From an uncultured Campylobacterales bacterium (lineage in GTDB: Bacteria; Campylobacterota; Campylobacteria; Campylobacterales; CACVAW01): a stretch of DNA of 49,577 nucleotides. The position numbers were made by a program, and so were the translations under genes. Below the pieces are notes generated by a model. That model was not told where the DNA came from. It saw only the letters and a list, made by a program, of their open reading frames with translations, and did not search any database. This document shows, one piece after another, positions 35,143 through 44,754 of the stretch (positions within the stretch are counted from its first letter, which is position 1; every line of letters begins with the position of its first letter). The stretch covers positions 1 to 49,577 of the forward strand of contig CACVAW010000002.1 in the NCBI GenBank assembly GCA_902727925.1. Direction: 5' to 3'.

Positions 35143-36138
35143 TCATTTTTTATAGTGAAATTCATCTCTATCTTTTGTCATTTCATCAATTTTAATTAAG
35201 TACTTTTCAATTCTTTTGTAATAAGACTCATCATTTCTTTCAAATTTTCTAAAAATTGCCCAACAAATATAATCTACAATTTGAAGATTTACACTTGAAG
35301 CACTAGAATGATGAAAAATGTCATATCTAATCTTTGTATGTAACTCTTTACTCTTTAGATATTCTTTTATACCTTTTTTTAAAGCTCCAATTTGTTTATT
35401 CTTATTATTTTGTACAGGTAATCTATCAGTAATAATTATGAAGTTTTTATTAATTTCTAACTTATCAAGAAGTTTTTGAATTGCAAAACTTAGGTTCTCT
35501 ATATAAAATCTATCTTTTTCTTTCCTTTTAATTGGATCTACTTTTGGTTTTTCAAGTATATAAGAATACACTTTGACATTATTTTCATCAAAAGTAGAAA
35601 TTATATTAAATAATTCATTTTTAACATAACTATTATCTTCACAAGCATGAAAAGCTTCTATATTTAAACGTTTATCAATAAAGGGATTTAAGTTTCTTTC
35701 TAATAATGAATATCTATAATTTGCTATGTGTTCATGTAAATTGAACGGTCTTCTTTTTATTAAAAAAGTAAACATATAATGAGTACTTCCATTTAAAGAA
35801 AAATCCATATCTCCAGCTTCATCTACAAAGATATATAAAGTATCACTAACATTTTCAATATTTACTTTTGTATCTATTCTAAATTCCAAGTCCTTAATTG
35901 ATATTGTACTATCAAAAAAACCTTGAAGTAATTCGATTAATTCATTTTTAATTTTTAATTTTTTGAGCTCTAAAAAATTATTTGGATGAACAAATAGACT
36001 TATTACAACCTCTTCAAATATATCAAATCCTTGAATAATTTCTTTTTTGTAATAACCATTTTCTAGTTTTATAGCTAGATCATATTTATTCTGTTTCTTT
36101 AAAATATTTTGAATTATTTTTATATTACTTTTACTCAT
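35143..36138 (-). CDS. DUF3800 domain protein
   Basis: 331 residues. A helical N-terminus (1-100) precedes the DUF3800 domain, which starts at LYIFVDEAGDMDFSLNG with the family's DExG...F motif, continues with FHACEDNSYVKNELFNII and IITDRL, and ends with SSASSVNLQIVDYICWAIFRKFE. DUF3800 has an RNase H-like fold and often appears in defence islands and mobile elements; its activity is unproven to my knowledge. It stands between core genes, four bases after the phnA-like gene, and is AT-rich. A likely acquired single gene. Confidence 0.78.
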   Translation of the reverse strand: MSKSNIKIIQNILKKQNKYDLAIKLENGYYKKEIIQGFDIFEEVVISLFVHPNNFLELKKLKIKNELIELLQGFFDSTISIKDLEFRIDTKVNIENVSDTLYIFVDEAGDMDFSLNGSTHYMFTFLIKRRPFNLHEHIANYRYSLLERNLNPFIDKRLNIEAFHACEDNSYVKNELFNIISTFDENNVKVYSYILEKPKVDPIKRKEKDRFYIENLSFAIQKLLDKLEINKNFIIITDRLPVQNNKNKQIGALKKGIKEYLKSKELHTKIRYDIFHHSSASSVNLQIVDYICWAIFRKFERNDESYYKRIEKYLIKIDEMTKDRDEFHYKK

Positions 36139-36141
36139 AGT

Positions 36142-36474
36142 TTATATCTTTTTTACATATTTGGGAGTGATTTTAAGACTACCAATACCTGGAACTTTAC
36201 AATCTATAGTATGATCATCGTCACTAGGAAATAGTCTTATATTTTTAACTTTTGTTCCTACTTTTATAACTGAAGAACTTCCTTTTATTTTTAAGTCTTT
36301 AATAATAGTAATACTATCTCCTGCTTGAAGTAATGTACCGTTTGAGTCTTTTACAATAAATTCTTTTATTATTTCCACTTGCCATTCATGAGCACACTCT
36401 GGACATATAAGAAGATTCATATCCTCGTATGTATACTCTGAATCACACTTTGGGCAATTTGGTAAAGTTTTCAT
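36142..36474 (-). CDS. yjdM: PhnA/YjdM-family zinc ribbon protein
   Basis: 110 residues, normal length. The N-terminal zinc ribbon is CPKC...CPEC (8-33) followed by the family's HEW; the C-terminal PhnA domain has [27 protein letters not shown] and ends [23 protein letters not shown]. The name alkylphosphonate utilisation protein is historical and the true role is unclear. It ends four bases before the DUF3800 gene and follows argB on the same strand. Confidence 0.93.
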   Translation of the reverse strand: MKTLPNCPKCDSEYTYEDMNLLICPECAHEWQVEIIKEFIVKDSNGTLLQAGDSITIIKDLKIKGSSSVIKVGTKVKNIRLFPSDDDHTIDCKVPGIGSLKITPKYVKKI

Positions 36475-36511
36475 TATTTATATACTTCCTTATTAAGCCT
36501 TAAAAGAGACT

Positions 36512-37363
36512 TTACTCTTTTATAACTGTTCCTACACCCTCTTTAGTGAATACCTCAAGCAATAATGAATGTTCAATCTTACCATCTATAATATGAGCTT
36601 TTTTTACACCTGCTTTTACACATTCTAAACAAGCTTCTACTTTAGGAATCATACCTCCATGTATTGTGCCATCTGCTTTAAGACTAGCAATACCATTTTC
36701 ATTTAGGGTTGGGATCAATTCTTTATTTTTATTTAATACGCCTTTTATATCTGTCATAAATATGACTTTTTCAGCTTTAAGTTCACTTGCTATCTTACTC
36801 GCTGCTAGGTCTGCATTTATATTAAATCCTGGATGATTCTCTTCATATGAAGACGCAATCGGAGCGATTACTGGGATGAATTGTTCACGAATTAAGTTTT
36901 GAACTACACTGATATCAACTTTATCAATTCGTCCTACAAATCCGAGTCTTTCATCTCTTTGTTTAGCTACTAAAAAGTTTGCATCTTTACCTGATATCCC
37001 AATAGCTTTTGCTCCGTGATTATTTATCATTGTTGTTATTTCTTTATTGATATTCCCACTAAGTACCATTTCTACAACTTCAAGAACCTCTTTTGAAGTA
37101 ACTCTTAAACCATCAATGAATTCAGATTTAAGACCTACTTTTTCAAGTGTAGAAGATATTTTTTTACTACCACCATGAACAAGTACAGGCTTAATGCCCA
37201 CCATATAAAGTAATACTATATCTTTTGTGAATTTTTGTTTTAGTTCTTGATCTTCCCATGCAGAACCGCCATATTTAATCACAAATATTTTGTCTTTAAA
37301 TTCTTGAATATACGGTAATGCATCAAGAAGTGTTTTTGCTTGTCTAATTTTCTCAGTAATCAT
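36512..37363 (-). CDS. argB: Acetylglutamate kinase
   Basis: 283 residues, normal for ArgB. KIFVIKYGGSAWED is the N-terminal nucleotide-binding strand, PVLVHGGSKKISSTLEKVG the GG loop that holds the substrate, and FNINADLAASKIASELKAEKVIFMTDIKG plus GGMIPKVEACLECVKAG the later motifs. It phosphorylates N-acetylglutamate in arginine synthesis. The stem-loop element at 37367-37455 occupies its leader. The stop codon lies in a small TAAAAGAG/CTCTTTTA inverted repeat. Confidence 0.95.
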   Translation of the reverse strand: MITEKIRQAKTLLDALPYIQEFKDKIFVIKYGGSAWEDQELKQKFTKDIVLLYMVGIKPVLVHGGSKKISSTLEKVGLKSEFIDGLRVTSKEVLEVVEMVLSGNINKEITTMINNHGAKAIGISGKDANFLVAKQRDERLGFVGRIDKVDISVVQNLIREQFIPVIAPIASSYEENHPGFNINADLAASKIASELKAEKVIFMTDIKGVLNKNKELIPTLNENGIASLKADGTIHGGMIPKVEACLECVKAGVKKAHIIDGKIEHSLLLEVFTKEGVGTVIKE

Positions 37364-37366
37364 CTT

Positions 37367-37455
37367 TATACGCCTTTTGAAGTGAGTTCAAAAGAGCTGT
37401 CTTCAGCAGACGGCTCTCGGAGCCTTGCTCCTTTTGAAAAGCTTTGCTTTTCCAT
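37367..37455 (-). repeat. Stem-loop intergenic element, copy 2, in the argB leader
   Basis: On the minus strand an outer stem TTCAAAAG...CTTTTGAA encloses two hairpins: GGCTC-CGA-GAGCC and GTCT-GCTGA-AGAC (37397-37413 holds CCGTCTGCTGAAGACAG). A further GAAAAGC/GCTTTTC hairpin lies at the ilvA side, and CGTATAAA lies next to the argB start. It matches the recA-leader element in motif order and loop sequence. Confidence 0.65.
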
Positions 37456-37495
37456 CATCTTATTAATAACTTTTAATACAACAGTTACTGTTTCC

Positions 37496-38701
37496 CTAAT
37501 ACTTTTCCTCAAAACTATACCCATTTTCTTTTATTATCTTTCTAATTTCTTCTTGGTGATCTTTGCCTTTTGTTTCTAAGCTCATTGATACATTTGCGTC
37601 ACCATAAGATAGTCTTGTAGATACTCTATCATATCCTATTTGAGTGATATTTGCACCTACAGTGTTTAGTAATTCAGTCAAATACATTAAGCTTCCTGGC
37701 TTATCTATCAGTGTTATTAGTAGTTGCATTTTTCTGTATGATTTTGACAAACCTTTTTCAATGATGATAGAAAGCATATTTACATCTATATTTCCACCAC
37801 TTAACACAATAGCTATATTTTCATTTTTTTTGTACTTAAACTTATCATGCATAAGAGCAGCCACGCCAACAGCACCTCCACCTTCAACTACAAGCTTTTG
37901 AGACTCAAGTAAAAATAGTACAGCACTTGCAATTTCTTCATCATCAACTTCAACTATATCATCTACATACTTTATAAGTGTTTCAAGATTAATTTTACTT
38001 GCACATCTTACTGCTATTCCATCAGCTATTGTTTTTACAGCTTTTGAATTAACGACTTTACCTAGCTTGTAAGAATCTCTTGTTGCACTTGCACCTCTTG
38101 CTGTTACACCTATTACTCTGATATTTGGGTTTATACTCTTTAGAGCTATGCTCATCCCCGAGATAAGTCCACCTCCACCAATTGGTACGATTACAGTATC
38201 AACATCTTTACAATCTTCAAGTATTTCAAGTGCCACTGTTCCTTGACCAGCTTTAACCAAATCATCTTCAAATGGATGAATGAACGTAAGCCCTTGTTCT
38301 TTTGCTAAAGTTTTAGCATATTCATAAGCTTCATCGTAGTTTGAGCCATGAAGAATAATATTTGCACCTAGTTTTTTTGTACCATTTACTTTTGATAACG
38401 GTGTTGCCTCAGGCATTACAATAGTAGAGTTAATTCCAAGTTTAAGAGATGCATAAGCTACACCTTGAGCGTGATTTCCGGCACTCGCAGCTATTACTCC
38501 GTTCTTTTTTTCTTGGAGTGAAAGTGAGCTTACTTTATTATAAGCTCCTCTTATTTTATATGCACCTGTTAGTTGAAGATTTTCTTTTTTAAGATATACA
38601 TTAGCTTTGTCTGATAATAAGTCCGAATATATAAAAGGTGTTACTTTTACAATATTTTTTATATTTTCTTTTGCTAGTTTAATATCTTTTAGGGTTGTCA
38701 C
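37496..38701 (-). CDS. ilvA: Threonine ammonia-lyase with ACT domain
   Basis: 401 residues. The PLP domain has NLQLTGAYKIRGAYNKV with Lys49 as the Schiff-base lysine, SAGNHAQGVAYAS as the phosphate motif and VPIGGGGLISG as the tetraglycine loop. A single ACT domain fills about 330-401. This is the short IlvA/TdcB-like class seen in many bacteria, rather than the 510-residue two-ACT enzyme. It makes 2-oxobutanoate for isoleucine. The start is GTG at 38701 overlapping the stop of the upstream gene (GTGA). Confidence 0.93.
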   Translation of the reverse strand: MTTLKDIKLAKENIKNIVKVTPFIYSDLLSDKANVYLKKENLQLTGAYKIRGAYNKVSSLSLQEKKNGVIAASAGNHAQGVAYASLKLGINSTIVMPEATPLSKVNGTKKLGANIILHGSNYDEAYEYAKTLAKEQGLTFIHPFEDDLVKAGQGTVALEILEDCKDVDTVIVPIGGGGLISGMSIALKSINPNIRVIGVTARGASATRDSYKLGKVVNSKAVKTIADGIAVRCASKINLETLIKYVDDIVEVDDEEIASAVLFLLESQKLVVEGGGAVGVAALMHDKFKYKKNENIAIVLSGGNIDVNMLSIIIEKGLSKSYRKMQLLITLIDKPGSLMYLTELLNTVGANITQIGYDRVSTRLSYGDANVSMSLETKGKDHQEEIRKIIKENGYSFEEKY

Positions 38702-39075
38702 TTACTTACTCTATTATGAAAGTATATATCTCTATCATCATCATGTAAAATCAACATAGTGTTATTATTATGAAATGATATTTGCATCTCTTTTTCTTTA
38801 TTAGTAAGATAATAGTTTATTATTTGTTGTCCATCATCAATTACAACTTTTTGAGCATAATCAAAACTTTGATGATTCCCATATAGACATAACTCCGCAG
38901 TAGAATTATCATCAAATACCAACTGCCACTCTTTTACGCTTTTGTCTTCAATGATTTTGTTATAAAAAACTTTATCTTGACTTGACCTTATAGTATTAGC
39001 TCTATCAAAGTACCAAGTACTTGCAGCGAATATCACACTACTAAACAGGGCTATTAGTACTAATATTCTTTTCAT
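38698..39075 (-). CDS. Small exported protein, unknown function
   Basis: 125 residues. MKRILVLIALFSSVIFA is a signal peptide ending at an ASA/AAS-like site. The mature part is short, rich in Asp, Asn and aromatic residues, and looks all-beta (VKEWQLVFDDNSTAELCLYGN). One cysteine only. No family recognised. Between the CoA-binding protein gene (1 bp) and ilvA (GTGA overlap), so it is a middle gene of the operon. Confidence 0.68.
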   Translation of the reverse strand: MKRILVLIALFSSVIFAASTWYFDRANTIRSSQDKVFYNKIIEDKSVKEWQLVFDDNSTAELCLYGNHQSFDYAQKVVIDDGQQIINYYLTNKEKEMQISFHNNNTMLILHDDDRDIYFHNRVSK

Positions 39076-39076
39076 A

Positions 39077-39505
39077 TTAAAATCCTTTTTGATGTTCTAT
39101 TTTTATACATTTGTTTTGAATCATTTTGATATTGTCTTCTTCTGAAGCCTTAAAAACTTCGTTATTTATAATACCTAATTGTAACCATAATACTGGTTTA
39201 TTTTTCATTTTTTTGATATCTTCATATATTGCATTAGCAGCCTCAGGCTTTCTAAATACATTAACGATATCAATATCAAAAGGCACATCTAAAATACTTC
39301 TATAAACCTTTTCGTCTAAAATATATTCACCTTTAGGATATATAGGTACTATTTTGTAACCTACAGATTTCATATATGCTGATACTTTATAACTAATCTT
39401 TTGCTCATTAGGCGATAGGCCTATCACAGCAATTGTTTTTGAGTTTTTTAATATTTTTTTTATCTTCTCATCAGATACATTATTTTGAGGTATTTCACAA
39501 TTCAC
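39077..39505 (-). CDS. CoA-binding domain protein (YccU-like)
   Basis: 142 residues from GTG 39505. The frame extends to an ATG at 39526, but AAAGGA is placed correctly only for the GTG, and this start avoids a 20-bp overlap with the upstream gene. The Rossmann-type CoA-binding fold shows as SKTIAVIGLSPNEQKISYKVSAYMKSVGY, VPIYPKG, DIVNVFRKPE and VLWLQLGI. This stand-alone family resembles the N-terminal part of acyl-CoA synthetases but has no ligase site; its role is unknown. Confidence 0.88.
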   Translation of the reverse strand: MNCEIPQNNVSDEKIKKILKNSKTIAVIGLSPNEQKISYKVSAYMKSVGYKIVPIYPKGEYILDEKVYRSILDVPFDIDIVNVFRKPEAANAIYEDIKKMKNKPVLWLQLGIINNEVFKASEEDNIKMIQNKCIKIEHQKGF

Positions 39506-39506
39506 A

Positions 39507-42068
39507 TCAATCCTTTTGTAGTACATCTTTTAGTATTCCTAAAGTTAAAGGTTCAGGATATATATTTGCATTAATACATTTTTCTACTCCTAAATTTCGT
39601 ATAACTTCAAGTCTCTTTTTCCCATTTATAATTGGTCCTAATGTAGATATTTCAAAGTTAGATCCAATTTGAACAATTGACTTTAATATCTGCTGTTTTG
39701 TTTCATCATTTTCTATATTATCGATCAATTCATTATCAATAATTAATTTTTTACTTTTAATCTTATAAAGATAAAAAATAGTTATTTTTCCTCTACCATA
39801 ATCATCAATTACTACATTTATACCTTGAGATTGTAAGAAATTTATTTTTTTTACAACATCTTCAAATAAAGCTTCATTATCAAAAACTTCTGCACTAATC
39901 TTTATATTAATTAAATTAAGCTTAATTTGATGTTTTGATAATTTTTCTAAAAAATTTTGAGCAAAGCTCTCTTTATAAAAATGATATTTAGAAATCTTTA
40001 TATATATATTACACGGATGTTCTTCCATTAAAAGAGCTAACTCTTGAATCATCATAGATATAAATGCATTCTCAATATCAATAATAAGATTGGTATTAGA
40101 AGCAATATTCAAAAAGTCACGAACATTTAATTCACCTTTTAATGGATGCTTCCACTTCATTACAAGGTCAATACCTGTTATTTCATCTAAATTATTAACT
40201 TGAGGATAGTATTGAAGATAAAATTCATTAGTTTTAAGTGCAAAATTCATATCACTTATTATTTCTCTATTTTGTATTAGCTCTAGATTTTTACTACTAT
40301 TATATAAATAATACTTATCTCCACCATCTTTAAAAGCAAGATTAGCCGCTAATTTTGCATTATTAATCATTGTGTCAACTGTACTAGCATCATCTGGATA
40401 TATACATATACCCATACTATAACTAGCAGTTATACTATTAGATTTTAATGAAAATTTATCTGATACTCTAGATGCTATTCTTTCACTAAAGTTCATTAAA
40501 TCTGATTGATTTATATATTCATCTAGAACAATTGCGAACTTTTCATTATCTACTTTATATATACCATCAATACTCCTAATAGACTGAGATAATTTTCTGG
40601 ACAATATTGGTAATATTTCATTAACGCCATCAAGTCCATACTCTTTTTCAAGATCTTTTATGTTATCTATACTAATAATAAAAAGAATGAATTTTTTCTT
40701 TTTTCTTCTATTTATTTTGATAATGCTATCTAAATCTTCAAGTAATCTTTCTTGATTAAAAAGCTTTGTATCTGTATCAATGAAAAGCTTTGTATTTAAT
40801 TCATTAATATCATTTCTAAGACTTATTCTGTCATCAAAAGTAACTAAAAATTCTTTTGAATTTTCTTTTCGGCTTATCTCTTTTACGTCAACAAAAAATT
40901 CATTCTCTTCACCATCATAGTTTTCTAATAAAACCTTAAAGTTATTTTTATGATTATTCTTATCAATATATTTAAACCAAATTTTATTATTTATATAATG
41001 ACCTATATGATATTTGTCACTTGTTATAAATGTATCACTAATTGTTCCATATTTCTTACTAAATTCTTTTACACTTTTAACACCAAAATACTCTAAAAAA
41101 CTTTTATTTGCTGATATCGTAGTTATATCACTAATAATAATTTGTAAGTTTTTATTACTATTTAAAAATGAAAAAAACATATTTTTATACTGTTCATAGC
41201 TCTTAGCTCTACTTAAAAAATCTTTTATTAAAAATGATAAAATAAAATTAAGTAAAAAAATAAAAGATATAAGAAGTAAAAAAGGTCCTAAATAGTTAAT
41301 TACAAAAAAAGATTTTTCACGAAATTTATCACTATTAAGCAAAACATAAAGATCAATACCATCAAATTTTTTTATCTTAACAACTTTGAATTTAGAATTA
41401 GCATGAATAAAATTCTCTCTAAATGCATCTTCAAGATTAATAGTGTTTTTCAAATATCCATAAAGTATTTTTTTATTATTTTGCATAAATCCAACTGAAA
41501 GCTGTTCTTTGTTTCCACTGTCAAGTTCATAAACATCTTGAGAAACTTTTATATAAAGATCTTTAAAATTCACTCGGTATTCAATATGCCCAGCATAATA
41601 CTCGGAGTTTTTTTCTAAAGGCATATATATATGTAACCTAATCTCATTATCTTTAAAAATAAACTTATACTCTTTTTGAACTTGTTTTATATCAAAAATT
41701 GGTTTTAATAATTGTTTATCTTGGTAAAGTATTTGAGAAAATTTAGAATTAACTTTAATAACATCTATATCAAAATCATCGCCTAAAGCTTCAAATACAA
41801 TACTTTCATCAATACTAATATTTTTGTCAATACTCTTTTTTATACTTTTAGTTATAAACTCTGTTTTAGCTAGATAGTCTCTTGTATATTTCCCAATCAA
41901 AAAATCAATATATTTAGCATCAGACTTTGAAGATATTTCAAAATCATTTAAAAATTTGTCTTGTGAGTTTACTGCATAAAATAAAATAACAAAGCTAAGA
42001 AGTAAGAATACAACTAATAAGACATAATTTTTCTTTTTGACTATTTTTTTAGTATTAAAAGTTTTCAT
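39507..42068 (-). CDS. Membrane receptor with degenerate GGDEF and EAL domains
   Basis: 853 residues. Two membrane helices (about 14-32 and 260-285) bracket a periplasmic sensor domain; a PAS-like segment follows (about 300-410), then GGDEF (about 425-580) and EAL (about 600-853) domains. The GGDEF signature is replaced by VDNEKF (506-511), so no cyclase activity is expected. EAL is replaced by DLV (634-636), removing a metal-binding Glu; DDYGRG (755-760) replaces DDFGTG. Other EAL metal ligands are also altered. Such proteins usually bind c-di-GMP or a partner protein instead of making or cleaving it. The stop lies one base from the CoA-binding gene start. Confidence 0.85.
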   Translation of the reverse strand: MKTFNTKKIVKKKNYVLLVVFLLLSFVILFYAVNSQDKFLNDFEISSKSDAKYIDFLIGKYTRDYLAKTEFITKSIKKSIDKNISIDESIVFEALGDDFDIDVIKVNSKFSQILYQDKQLLKPIFDIKQVQKEYKFIFKDNEIRLHIYMPLEKNSEYYAGHIEYRVNFKDLYIKVSQDVYELDSGNKEQLSVGFMQNNKKILYGYLKNTINLEDAFRENFIHANSKFKVVKIKKFDGIDLYVLLNSDKFREKSFFVINYLGPFLLLISFIFLLNFILSFLIKDFLSRAKSYEQYKNMFFSFLNSNKNLQIIISDITTISANKSFLEYFGVKSVKEFSKKYGTISDTFITSDKYHIGHYINNKIWFKYIDKNNHKNNFKVLLENYDGEENEFFVDVKEISRKENSKEFLVTFDDRISLRNDINELNTKLFIDTDTKLFNQERLLEDLDSIIKINRRKKKKFILFIISIDNIKDLEKEYGLDGVNEILPILSRKLSQSIRSIDGIYKVDNEKFAIVLDEYINQSDLMNFSERIASRVSDKFSLKSNSITASYSMGICIYPDDASTVDTMINNAKLAANLAFKDGGDKYYLYNSSKNLELIQNREIISDMNFALKTNEFYLQYYPQVNNLDEITGIDLVMKWKHPLKGELNVRDFLNIASNTNLIIDIENAFISMMIQELALLMEEHPCNIYIKISKYHFYKESFAQNFLEKLSKHQIKLNLINIKISAEVFDNEALFEDVVKKINFLQSQGINVVIDDYGRGKITIFYLYKIKSKKLIIDNELIDNIENDETKQQILKSIVQIGSNFEISTLGPIINGKKRLEVIRNLGVEKCINANIYPEPLTLGILKDVLQKD

Positions 42069-42112
42069 TTACTTATTCCTTTTTTATTTACATAAATAAA
42101 CTATATTGATAC

Positions 42113-42613
42113 TTACCTCAACTTGCTTGTAATTTTTTCTAAACTTAGGTTATCAACTTCAATCGTTTCATCAGCTATTTCTTGATATTCAAGTACTCTT
42201 GAGTTATATAATTTTTTAGCATTGTCTAAATCTTTAAGTAATGGTCTTTTATCAACCTCTTTTGTAAAATCAGATTCATACTTTAATCTCTTAATAATAT
42301 TTTCAAACTCACTTTTAAGATATATTACTTTACCAATTTCTTTCATATTGTAAGACTTATAAAAGCCTCCACCTGTAGCAATGACACTATTGTTCATATT
42401 AAGGCTAAGCCAAGAAGCTACTCTATATTCTAATTTTCTAAAATACTCTTCTGAATGACTGGCAAAAATATTAGCTATTGTATCTCCATAAAAACTTTCA
42501 ATCAAATCATCAGTATCAAGGAAAAATTTATCTTGATTATTTTTGCAAAGCATCCTACCAATTGTACTTTTACCAACTCCCATAAAACCAATTAGTAGAA
42601 TATTATTTTTCAT
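42113..42613 (-). CDS. aroK: Shikimate kinase
   Basis: 166 residues, normal. ILLIGFMGVGKSTIGRML (5-22) is the P-loop, DTDDLIE the substrate Asp motif, FRKLEYR the Arg-containing shikimate site and VIATGGGFY the GGG motif; RPLL supplies the lid arginine. It phosphorylates shikimate on the way to chorismate. Its ATG overlaps the purA stop (ATGA). Confidence 0.95.
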   Translation of the reverse strand: MKNNILLIGFMGVGKSTIGRMLCKNNQDKFFLDTDDLIESFYGDTIANIFASHSEEYFRKLEYRVASWLSLNMNNSVIATGGGFYKSYNMKEIGKVIYLKSEFENIIKRLKYESDFTKEVDKRPLLKDLDNAKKLYNSRVLEYQEIADETIEVDNLSLEKITSKLR

Positions 42614-43863
42614 CTATTTATTAAATCATCTCTTTCTGGTGATGTTGAAATCTTAGCTATTTTCATTCCTACTATTTCACTTAATTTTTCAAGATATTTT
42701 TTTGCGTTTACTGGTAGTTTGTCAAAATCTCTTATTCCCTCAGTACTATCCCAACCATCAAATTCTTCATATACTGGAGTGATATTGTCTAAATCCATAG
42801 GAAAGTCTTTTATGATTTTACCATTTTGTTCATACGCAACACAAACTTTAACCTTTTTTAATCCATCTAATACATCAAGCTTCATAACAGCAAGTTCATC
42901 ACAACCGTTAAGCCTACACGCGTACTTAATAGCTACAGCATCAAACCATCCACATCTTCTTGCTCGTCCTGTTACTGTACCAAATTCATGTCCAACCTTA
43001 GCCATATGCACTGCATCTTCACCAAAGTCTTCCGATGGAAATACTCCATTTCCTACTCTTGTACAATATGCTTTAGCTATACCAATAACATTACCTATAT
43101 CTTTATGACTAAGTCCAAGACCACTCATCGCCCCACTTATACTAGTATTTGAGCTTGTTACATAAGGGTATGTTCCATGATCAATATCAAGAAGAGTTGC
43201 TTGAGCTCCTTCAAGAAGTACTTTTTTACCGTTTTTTAGACTATCCCAAACAAAAGTATTTGTATCTTTTATATAATCTTTAAGTTCATCATAATAAAAC
43301 TCTAACTCTTTTTTTAGTTCTTCCTTATTAGGCAAAGTTATTCCCATAGCTTTATATATTACCTTAGAAGATTCAAACTCTTCTTGTAAATCATTTACTA
43401 GCTTTTCAATATTTCTTAGCTCCCCTATTCTATGACCTGTTCTACTTGTCTTATTACTATATGCTGGTCCTATTCCATTTCCAGTAGTTCCAATAGCTTT
43501 TTTGCCTCTTAGTTTTTCACGAGCTACATCAATCTCTTCATAGTGCTTAAATATAATATGAGCTTTTTCACTAACATATAATCTATTTTTTAGCTTATCA
43601 TCGAATTGTTTCAACTCTTCTATAAGTTGATAAGGAGCAACAACAACACCACCACCTATAACATTCATAGATTTTTTATTCATAGCACCTGAGGGGATTA
43701 GTCTAAGAGCTGTTTTCTTACCATTAATTACTATAGTATGCCCTGCATTATGACCACCTTGAAATCTTGCAACTACATCCATCTCTTGAGCAAGTATATC
43801 AACAACTTTACCCTTTCCTTCATCTCCCCATTGTAATCCAACAATCACATCAGCTTTGCTCAT
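42610..43863 (-). CDS. purA: Adenylosuccinate synthetase
   Basis: 417 residues, normal. VIVGLQWGDEGKGKVVD (7-23) is the GTP/IMP loop, RFQGGHNAGHT the catalytic His loop, and GTTGNGIGPAY, LLEGAQATLLDIDHGTYPYVTSSN and TGRARRCGWFDA complete the signature. It makes adenylosuccinate from IMP and aspartate. It precedes aroK with a 4-bp overlap and follows hisZ. Confidence 0.97.
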   Translation of the reverse strand: MSKADVIVGLQWGDEGKGKVVDILAQEMDVVARFQGGHNAGHTIVINGKKTALRLIPSGAMNKKSMNVIGGGVVVAPYQLIEELKQFDDKLKNRLYVSEKAHIIFKHYEEIDVAREKLRGKKAIGTTGNGIGPAYSNKTSRTGHRIGELRNIEKLVNDLQEEFESSKVIYKAMGITLPNKEELKKELEFYYDELKDYIKDTNTFVWDSLKNGKKVLLEGAQATLLDIDHGTYPYVTSSNTSISGAMSGLGLSHKDIGNVIGIAKAYCTRVGNGVFPSEDFGEDAVHMAKVGHEFGTVTGRARRCGWFDAVAIKYACRLNGCDELAVMKLDVLDGLKKVKVCVAYEQNGKIIKDFPMDLDNITPVYEEFDGWDSTEGIRDFDKLPVNAKKYLEKLSEIVGMKIAKISTSPERDDLINR

Positions 43864-43909
43864 ATTTTATTTTCCTTCAAATTTTGGCGTTATTTTATTG
43901 TCATTATTT

Positions 43910-44746
43910 TTACGATAATCTTTCTATCACATCATCAACATATATTGCAAAACCATTTGCATCTATCTCATTACTCTTATAGTGACCACCCTTACAGTAA
44001 GTCTCATTTCCTTCTAAAAATCTAAAAAACATTCCATCATAGTATTTTAATTTTGAAAAATACAATGGAGCTAATATAATATTTTCATGATTAACATCTT
44101 TTACAATATTAATTAGCTTCTCAACCTCATCTTTTAAAAACTCAGGAATAATATCTTTTATATTTACCAAGTCTTCAAAGTTCTGTACAAACATTAACTC
44201 TTTAAACCACTGCTCACTTGAAACATCACTTAAAAATCCATTTTTAAATAAATCTATATCAATACCTAGATTCTGGCTTATTAATTTAGGGATTGCTATA
44301 TTTGATATTTGAAGATTTGTTTTTATTTTCAACTTATCAAATATCTTTGAAGCTATATTAATCATAGGAGATGTTTGACTATTTTCAAGCCACTCAGCAC
44401 CTATTTGATAAATCTCTTCTACAGGATACCTAAAAACAGGCTGAATATAAAACCACTTATGATCTTTTTTAATATCTAATCTTTTAGTAACAATCTTTGC
44501 TACATCAAAAGTAGAATCTGATCTTAAAATAATATTTCTGTTTTTCTCATCACTTACTCTTATTACTTCATTCTCATCTAAAGCTTTACTTTGATGATAC
44601 ACAAAAAATGGAGTTAATATCTCTTTAAAGCCATTCTCAACAAGTATTTTTGATGATATATATTCAATATCTCTTTTTAGCTGTGCACTTTTACCAAAAT
44701 AAAGCCTAGTATTTTGAGGTATTTCGTGATCTTGTATTTTATTCAT
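43910..44746 (-). CDS. hisZ: ATP phosphoribosyltransferase regulatory subunit HisZ-like
   Basis: 278 residues from ATG 44746; GAGG lies six bases upstream, and the longer TTG start is rejected because it overlaps the previous gene. The class II aminoacyl-tRNA synthetase fold is visible in DIEYISSKILVENGFKEILTPFF, ILRSDSTFDVAKIVTKRL and FRYPVEEIYQIGAEWLE, but it is much shorter than HisRS and has no anticodon-binding domain. HisZ activates the short HisG in histidine synthesis. The purA neighbour is typical of this phylum. Confidence 0.85.
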   Translation of the reverse strand: MNKIQDHEIPQNTRLYFGKSAQLKRDIEYISSKILVENGFKEILTPFFVYHQSKALDENEVIRVSDEKNRNIILRSDSTFDVAKIVTKRLDIKKDHKWFYIQPVFRYPVEEIYQIGAEWLENSQTSPMINIASKIFDKLKIKTNLQISNIAIPKLISQNLGIDIDLFKNGFLSDVSSEQWFKELMFVQNFEDLVNIKDIIPEFLKDEVEKLINIVKDVNHENIILAPLYFSKLKYYDGMFFRFLEGNETYCKGGHYKSNEIDANGFAIYVDDVIERLS

Positions 44747-44754
44747 TAATAACC

